Shown here in pieces: positions 57,422 to 64,000 of a stretch of 64,000 nt of DNA (position 1 is its first letter; every line of letters begins with the position of its first letter). Position numbers and translations under genes: made by a program. The notes below the pieces were generated by a model. The model saw only the letters and a program-made list of their open reading frames with translations, was not told the origin of the DNA and did not search any database. Origin of the DNA: Moringa oleifera (lineage: Eukaryota > Streptophyta > Magnoliopsida > Brassicales > Moringaceae); NCBI GenBank assembly GCA_021397835.1, contig JAJFZO010000394.1, positions 372,001 through 436,000 on the forward strand, read 5' to 3'.

Positions 57422-58387
57422 CACTATAAAAAAGATCTAGTTTTAACGACAGATAAATCCATCACTACATGAAAAAAAATCTACCACAAAATTTTTTTGC
57501 AACAGATTAAATTTGTAGCTAAAATTGTTATCGTAAAAAAAAAACTAACGACTAGATTTTGTATCTACCACTAGTTAACGACTAATTCATGATCGATACG
57601 AATTTGTCACTAAACTAGAAATTGATTACCAACTAATATAGATCTATCACTAATATAATAAATTTTTTTAAAAGAATTAATTTTAAATTGTAACTAAACA
57701 AAAGAAAATAAAATAAAATTAGATAAAATTCTTTAAAAAGATAATAAATACAAGATTATATTCTTTGCTCATCAAATACAATATTCATATAAGAAATTAC
57801 ATCTAATTATTAGATGGTGTTGAGGGTGCGTTTCTCGAAAGGAGAGCCTCTATCCTGCAGATGCGCTTATTAATATCAACCTCTCTCTGTAAGTGCTTGC
57901 AACTCGATCTCAAAGCATAAGCGATCATGCTCCCTCGCCTTACGCTTCTCAGCCAATCTCTTTTCTATAATCGTGCACTCATCTTCCATATGTTCCTTCA
58001 TAGGTCTACGCTCCGATTCTATGCATTCTTCCCTAGCCTTCATCTGAAAGCGCAAATCCTCATTATTGCATCATCGACAGAACATCCACTGCTAGAGCTG
58101 CTGCCTCATTATTGCAAACCCATACACTCAATGTTTTTTCTCTCCACCTACTGACTTATAGTAAAGCTTACTATACCATACCTCAGGCGTATCGAAAGAT
58201 CCCTTCTGTGGCTAAGATACCGAGTTAATAAACTCTTCCAAGTGTCCCTATAATAAATAAACCATTTTATTAACTTACTTATTTGCTGAACTGAATAGTG
58301 AAGTATAAAAAGACATAATTAGACTTATTATTAAATTTTAAAAATAACTAACTTACATTTACTTTCTTAGAACGCTCATCTATGATT
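57422..58387 (-). mobile_element. A-family CACTA element in 18S copy 3, truncated
   Basis: Starts CACTATAAAAAAGATCTAG, then degraded GCGACAGA-type subterminal repeats (to about 57660), then the last exons of a TNPA-like gene (57805-58387) collinear with 34110-35390 of element A. Similarity ends at about 58387 and retrotransposon-side DNA follows. The far end is missing, so only a possible single-side duplication (ACT, 57419-57421) can be seen. Confidence 0.85.
57805..58387 (-). pseudogene. TNPA-like Transposase_24 fragment, truncated A-family copy
   Basis: Corresponds to exons 3 and 4 of the gene at 34799-36334. Shared blocks are the Y.SKL..Y.SVGGEKK motif region, the promoter-distal coiled coil with many Glu/Arg/Lys codons (57830-58060), the TTTATTATAGG acceptor near 58250 and ACTTACATTTAC donor near 58350. 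More frameshifts than in A. The plus-strand frame at 57927-58154 is its shadow. Confidence 0.75.
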
Positions 58388-58807
58388 ATCGACTATAGTA
58401 TTCTATTGCATCAAGCATTCAAATCAGCTAGTTTTATTATCCCTAAAGAGCAATTCATGTTATCATCAAAATTGGAAGTCAACTTATAAAAGAGCTTTCT
58501 CACCTCTCAATCAACATGATAGGAGATTCACACATGGTGGAAAGAGATTATGGAATCCTTCCATGTCCTTCGAGATTTTCTTTGAATAATTGGATGGCAA
58601 CTGAACTACCAGTAGTTTTAACTGTTGAAAAAATGTGATTTTCTAACTTTATGTTTAAATTTGATCACTATTAATGAATGCACTTTTTTGTTTTCATCCA
58701 ATATTTATTTTATTCTTCATCTTTTCATTCTCATTCATTTTCAAGCATCCAAATAAGACATTCCCATTTTCATCTCTAAGGTCATATATAATAAATATCC
58801 TAATGCT
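58388..58807. other. Unassigned stretch before retrotransposon pol
   Basis: Not related to the CACTA copy on its left. It may be the decayed gag-pol or protease region of the retrotransposon on its right, but no CCHC knuckle or protease DTG motif could be made out. Confidence 0.35.
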
Positions 58808-61800
58808 ATGAATGTTAATTTTGAATCAAATCTTGAAGAATTTCTATATCTGGATGATTTTAAATCAAAAGAAAATAATGAAGAAGACATATTACCCTTA
58901 GATTTATCAAGAATGATTGAACAAGAGCGAAAAATTTTGCCGCATAAAAGGTTCACAGAGACCAATAATCAGGGAAATGAAACAAAAAAAAAAGTAAATA
59001 TTGGGATTATTCTGTCTTCTGACATAAGAGAAGAGTTAATAAAATTGCTAAGGGAATATTCAGATGTGTTTGCATGGTCATATAAAGATACACTAGGGCT
59101 GGATAGTGATATCATCTAGCATAAATTACCATTAAACTCAGGATGTCCACCAGTACAACAAAAGCTTAGAGGAATGAAGCCAAAAGTGTTGTTAAAGAGT
59201 AAAGAAGAGGTCTAAAAACAATTGGATGCAAGGTTTATTACAATGACACGTTACCCAGAATAGGTAGTTGATATAGTCCTAGTACCAAAGAAAGATGACA
59301 AAGTATGGATGTGGGTAGATTACAGAGACCTTAATCGAGTAAGTCCTAAGGATAATTTTTCACTGCCCCATATTGATACTTTTATGGATAATACAACCAC
59401 ATATTCTTGATTTTCTTTCATGGATGGATACTCGAGATATAATCAAATAAAAATCGCACCAGAGGATATGGAAAAAACCACGTTTGTCACCATTTAGCAA
59501 ACATTATGCTATTGTGTAATGCCGTTTGGGATGAAAAATGCCGGCGCAACCTACAAAGGCACTATGGTAACCTTATTTCATGATATGATTCATAATGCAA
59601 TTGAAGTCTATGTTGATGACATGATAGCCAAATCTAAGAAAGATGAAGATCGTGCGGAGGATTTCAGAAATTTTTTGAAAAGACTTTCAAAATATGAGTT
59701 ACAGTTGAATCCAAATAATTGGACTTTCGGCATGAAATCTAAAAAACTATTGGACTTTATCGTAAGTGAGAAAGGTGTTGAAATCGATGTTGACAAAGTC
59801 GAGACGATTCAGAATTTGCCACCACTTAAAACAGTGAAGGAAGTACGAGGCTTTTTAGGAAGGTTGAATTATATTTCAAGATTTATAGCCCAATTGACAA
59901 ATATATATGATCCAATCTTCAAGGTGTTAAGAAAGAATTCTTCTTATGAATGGGATAAAGAATGCCAAACAGCCTTCCATAAAATAAAAAGATATTTGTC
60001 CAACCCTCTGATATTAATGCTACCAATTATAGAGAAGCCATTAATTTTGTATTTGACAGTGTACGAATGGTCATTGGGCTCTGTATTAGTGCAAAAAGAT
60101 GAGTCTAGCAAGAAGGAGCATCTTATTTATTACTTGAGCAAAATGTTCACTAATTATGAGCCAAAATATTCATCAATTGAGAAGATTTGTTACGCATTAG
60201 CTTGGGCTGCACACAGACTTTGCTAATATTTGTTGAGTCACACGACGTGGGTGATTGCTACTTGTTTGAAAAACCTTCATTATCTGGCAAGCTAGCTAGA
60301 TGGCAGGTACTATTGTTAGAGTATGATCATGCATACATTTCCTAAAAGGCGATCAAAGGAAGTGCCATAGCAAACTTCTTGGCTGATCATGCTAATAAAA
60401 ACTACCAACCGATAAGGTTTGATTTTCTAGACGAGGGCTGAATGGTAATTATGGCCATAGGCAAAGAGGAAAGGTCAGACACTTGGAAAATGTTTTTTAA
60501 AGGGGCATCGAATATTCTTGGGCACGGGATTGGCACAATCTTGAAGTCACTAAATGAATAGTACTATGCATTCATAGTTCAATTAAATTTCAATTCGACT
60601 AACAATGTTGCCGAATATGAAGCTTGCATCGTGGGATTAAAAATTGCAAAAGAGAAAATGGTGGTAAAGTTGGATGTACTTAGGGATTCTACTTTAGTTA
60701 TATATCAACTAAATGGAGAATGGATGACAAGACATCTCAAGTTAGTTCGTTACCACAAATTGGCTAAGGAATTACTCAAGAGCTTTAAGGAAGTCAATTT
60801 CAATTATCTCCCTAAAGACAGAAATTAAATGGCAAATGCATTAGTAATGTTGGCTTCCATGTTTTAAGTAATAGAGGCTTCGCGAGTCTTGCCAGTCAAA
60901 ATAAGTATTTTAGACTCTCTAGTGCACTGTTTAGTGCTTAAGGAAGAAAAGGATGATAATCCATGGTATCATGACATTCGAATTTATGTTAAAGATTAAC
61001 AATATCCAGAAAGGGTATCAGAGAATGACAAGATAAAACTTGAAGAGGTTAGCCTTGAAGTTCATACTAGATGGGGAAGCACTTTACAAAAAAAGCTTTG
61101 ATTAAACTCTATTAAGGTGTGTTGATGCAATTGAGGCTCCGGTAATCTTAAGAAAAAGTCCATGAAGGTACTTGTGGAACACAGGCTAGCACACCCATAA
61201 CGGCTAGATAAATTATAAGAGCCAGTTATTGGCTCACAATAGAAAAAGATTGCATCTAGTATGTGAGAAAGTGACACAAATGCCAAATTTATGTTGATAA
61301 GATACACGTGCCACTATCCCCTTTATATGTAATGAATGCACTTTGGCCATTTTCAATGTAAAGTTTTGATGTCATCGGGCACATTAACCCAAAAGCTTCT
61401 AATGGACACGAATTTATCCTAGGGTTCATTAATTACTTCATGAAATGGGTGGAAGCTAGTTCTTTTGCTAATGTTACTAAGCTTATGGTCAATCGTTCTA
61501 TGAAAAAGAAATCATTTGTTGATTCGGCTTGCTAGAGTGAATCATCTTAGATAATGCTCAAAATCTAAATCATAAGGCGATGAAAGAGATTTATGAATAA
61601 TTTAAGATTCAAAACCATAATTCAGCATCCTACCATCCTAAAATGAATAGGGCAGTAGAAGCTACGAATAAAAACATTAAGAAGATAGTGCAAAAAATGA
61701 CAATAATCTATAAACGTTGGCACGAAATATTATCTTTCGCATTACATACTTATAGGACTATAGTAAAAACCTCTGCTAGGGCAACTCCTCATTCATTGGT

Positions 61801-62188
61801 ATATGGGATGGAAGCTGTATTACCCGTACAAGTTGAAATTCTTTCATTAAAAGTGCTCATGGAATCTGAACTAGAAGAAGCAGAGTGGATCAAAGCTTGA
61901 TATGAACAGTTAAACTTGATTGATGAGAAATGCCTTAAAACTATTTGCCACTGGCAGTTGTACTAAAGTAAAATGAATAAAGCAAGAGAATTTAAAGAAT
62001 GTGATTTAGTGTTGAAGAAGATTCTTGAGAATGTTTTAGATCCCCCAGGCAAGTGGGCACCAAATTAGGAAGGCCTATATGTTGTGAATAAAGCATTCTT
62101 TGGAGGAGCCTTGATCTTAGCTGAAATGGACGATGATGATCTCTCTAAATCGATTAATTTAGATATTGTAAAGAAGTATTACACCTAA
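58808..62188 (+). pseudogene. Ty3/gypsy pol pseudogene (RT, RNase H, aRNase H, integrase)
   Basis: RT: LIKLLREYSDVFAWSYKD, VPKKDDKVWMWVDYRDLNRV, SFMDGYSRYNQIKIAPED and CVMPFGMKNAGATYKGTM with the catalytic YVDDMIAKSKK. A 235-codon open frame at 59519-60226 continues with GFLGRLNYISRFIAQLT and the RNase H part SKKEHLIYYLSKMFTNYEPK. Second RNase H (about 60480-60840): NNVAEYEACIVGLKIAKEKM, LRDSTLVIYQLNGEWMTRHL and NYLPKDRN. Integrase (61130-61900): CHKCQ-like zinc finger, SFDVIGHINPKASNGHEF, ILDNAQN and NRAVEATNKNIKKIVQKMT, so D, D and E are visible. The end INLDIVKKYYT then stop at 62188 is the usual pol end. At least eight stops and several frameshifts make it dead. Confidence 0.92.
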
Positions 62189-63760
62189 AAAAAAGGTGGC
62201 TTATCTTAAAAGGAAAAATAAATAGTGCTGGAATCATTCCCCATTAAAAAAGAAAAAGAAGAAAAAAAATCAGTGGTTGTACATTTGCAAGAAGATCTGG
62301 GTTGAAATTAGTGTTTGAATTTTTTTTAGATGATAAAGATTGTTAAAAAAAAAAAGGAGAGAACTCTTCGAGTAAGATTTGGATAGATAAATAGCATTAA
62401 AATGTTCATTGTTCTTTCTATTAGGCCCTATTGTTTATCATCATAACTTTTATTCCAATTTATCATAAAAGTCGTTTCAAATATTTCCTATTTAGTTACT
62501 TGATTACATCAACAACTAGATATCCTTTCCTCACAAAAAAATTTCTAAAAGATATTGGTTGTCCTAATTACCATTGCAAATATGATTCGATAAAGGAGTG
62601 TTACTTCCAAAACTAAAAAGTAATCAAATTTAAATGAAGTTATGACATTTTCGAAGTAACAAGTTGCAAGTTTCAAATTGACCAAGATAAATCTAAAGAT
62701 GGATAAGAATCTTATTGATCCCCCATGGAGTTAAAAACATAAGGAAAAATCTTATTTATAGGAAACATTCAGATTTGCCAACATTGAAGGGATAATAAAC
62801 CTAAAGTCGTTATGAGGATCCAATTCATCGATGTGATTAACCTCAAGAAATAAAAAGTTTACATTTTGGTTAAAACTTTATGATAAAATGAGTAAAAAAT
62901 GGTTGCCCTTCTTTCAAAAAAAAAAAAAAAAGGAAGAATAAAAAGGGGAAGAGAAAAAAAAAAGAAAGAAAAAAGAAAGGAAGAAAATAAGAAGAAATAT
63001 GATTTAAAAAATGAGAGGAAGGAGATTATTGCATCTATATAAACATGCATACATCATGCATTTCATACATTTTATCTTGAAAAAAATAGGATAAGCCTAT
63101 TAATGAAGGCATAAACAATCTCTTAGACAGGTCATTTAGTTTTCTCATTTAAAAAAAGAACAAAACACATATTTCTTACAATTATCGTAATTATCAATGA
63201 TTAATTTTAGTATTGAAGATAGTTATCAATGAATATTTTTAAAAAGACAGAATGCTTTACATTTTTTAAAATAACGATCAGTGGACAAAGTCTTTTCAAG
63301 TTTTTAGAATAGTTGTAAATGGACAAAACTCTTGATCAGAATAGTTGTCGATGGATAAAAACTTTTCAAATTTTCTAATACAATTGTTGGTGGACGAAAC
63401 CTTTAGATTATATAATGACCATCCTTAAAGCGATTTTAGATTTTTCAAAGTTAATACCATCCTTAGAACTAAGCTTTCCATTTTCAAAGTTGATGCCGTC
63501 CTTAGAATGGAGCTTTCTATTTTTAAAGTTGATTTTCTATTAGAACGAAATCCTTTAGATTTATTTATTTATTTATTTATATTATTATTATTTAGTGAAG
63601 TTATCATTAAAACGGAGCCTTTTAGATTTTTTGAAGCATTGTCAACAATTGTTGAGTGAAACATACAGAAACCATTGGTCTCCTTCAAGATCATTGTATT
63701 TACGACACCATAGTCTTGCTACATATGACCAAAAAAGAGAGATGACAATTGAAGAAGAAC
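62189..63760 (+). repeat. 3' non-coding region of the retrotransposon with purine runs and short tandem repeats
   Basis: Poly-A/G runs at 62240-62265, 62344-62362 and mainly 62916-62996. At 63220-63420 four loose ~40-base units contain 'agttgtaaatggacaaaac'. At 63440-63550 three ~39-base units read AAAGTTGATGCCGTCCTTAG-like. No gene supported; the Ser/Phe-rich minus-strand frame at 62859-63050 is a shadow of the purine run. Confidence 0.65.
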
Positions 63761-63780
63761 AAGTGAAGAGAGCAAAGAGG
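63761..63780 (+). promoter_or_regulatory. Possible polypurine tract
   Basis: AAGTGAAGAGAGCAAAGAGG lies directly before a TG dinucleotide, as expected for the plus-strand primer site at the edge of a 3' LTR. There is no second LTR in the window to confirm it. Confidence 0.35.
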
Positions 63781-64000
63781 TGAAAGTTCCCAAGCCTTAA
63801 GGGCAAAATTAGGTGTCTCAAGTCTTTGCCTAATTTTTTATTCTCAAGAAATGAACAAAGAAAGGCAGCTATAGACATCAATTTTGTAGCAAAACTGCAA
63901 TGCTGCAATACTGCCAATTCTACAATGCTGTCAATTTCTACAATGCTACCTATTACTGCATTAAATAAAGGCTTAGCCAAGATCTAAATACCCACCTTGG
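63781..64000 (+). repeat. Possible start of the 3' LTR
   Basis: Starts TGAAAGTTCCCAAGC after the purine tract. Contains repeated 'tgcaatgctgcaatactgcc' and 'ctacaatgctgtcaatttct' words near 63890-63960. The minus-strand 112-codon frame over this region has no recognisable domain. Tentative, because the LTR would extend beyond the window. Confidence 0.3.

Larger units (their letters stand above)
58800..64000 (+). mobile_element. Ty3/gypsy retrotransposon, Tat lineage, degraded, open at the right edge
   Basis: Order RT, RNase H, second RNase H, integrase within 58808-62188, then a long non-coding 3' part with purine runs and short tandem repeats, and a possible 3' LTR from 63781. An extra RNase H between the usual one and integrase, and a long 3' region, are marks of the Tat/Ogre lineage. 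The 5' LTR, primer site and gag were not found, so it is truncated on the left. Confidence 0.85.

Noticed and set aside
63642..63980. 112-codon minus-strand frame at the right edge
   Set aside because: No domain is recognisable; it overlaps a likely LTR start and a plus-strand frame, and is Cys/Ser/Leu rich because of local repeats.

Overview
The window is plant nuclear DNA, most probably from a flowering plant. The evidence is a plant-type 35S ribosomal DNA (18S, ITS1, 5.8S, ITS2, 26S), ITS spacers of only about 0.2 kb each, plant-restricted En/Spm (CACTA) transposons with TNP2 and TNPA-like proteins, a Ty3/gypsy element of the Tat type, and a short run of the plant telomere repeat TTTAGGG. 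I see no intact host protein-coding gene. The species cannot be named from the sequence alone.

The backbone is a dead, decayed stretch of tandem 35S rDNA, all on the plus strand. A first unit has its spacer at 17782-28868 and an 18S start at 28869, which a deletion fuses to the 3' half of 26S (to about 31196). A short spacer (31197-33952) leads to a second, nearly full unit: 18S at 33953-34089 plus 40975-42579, ITS1, 5.8S, ITS2, and 26S at 43195-45125 plus 48402-49687. A third spacer (49688-57333) leads to the first ~88 bases of a third 18S. The window's first 303 bases are another spacer scrap. All copies carry many changes, mostly C to T and G to A as judged against the conserved rRNA sequence, plus indels. 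That is the expected look of methylated, silent rDNA. The spacers are built from three repeat classes: a ~0.9-kb unit, a ~180-bp module of that unit expanded to about 20 copies, and a ~295-bp unit before the external transcribed spacer that carries a TATATAAGGG-like, Pol I promoter-like box.

Eight CACTA-type insertions or fragments belonging to at least three terminal-repeat families invade this DNA. From the left they are: a truncated F-family element (304-3422); an F-family element (4256-6727); a TNP2-bearing element D (about 6728-13260) split by nested element E (8356-11900, target duplication CAT); a truncated minus-strand element C (13260-17781); element A inside 18S (34090-40971, duplication TAC); an F-family element inside 26S (45126-48398, duplication GCT); and a truncated relative of A inside the third 18S (57422-58387). 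Together they hold broken parts of a complete CACTA toolkit: Transpos_assoc domain, TNP2 core, DUF4218, DUF4216, a multi-exon TNPA-like Transposase_24 protein, and a captured C48/Ulp1-like peptidase. No copy is intact.

The right end (about 58.8-64 kb) is a decayed Ty3/gypsy Tat-lineage pol region (RT, RNase H, second RNase H, integrase). It is followed by a purine-rich, repeat-bearing 3' region and a possible start of the 3' LTR at about 63781.

Nothing here clearly forms a new functional system. The most unusual items are the layered transposon-in-rDNA structure, a conserved unnamed block upstream of TNP2 in three elements, a GC-rich NcoI-like minisatellite inside element A, and the telomere-repeat insertion inside a spacer repeat.
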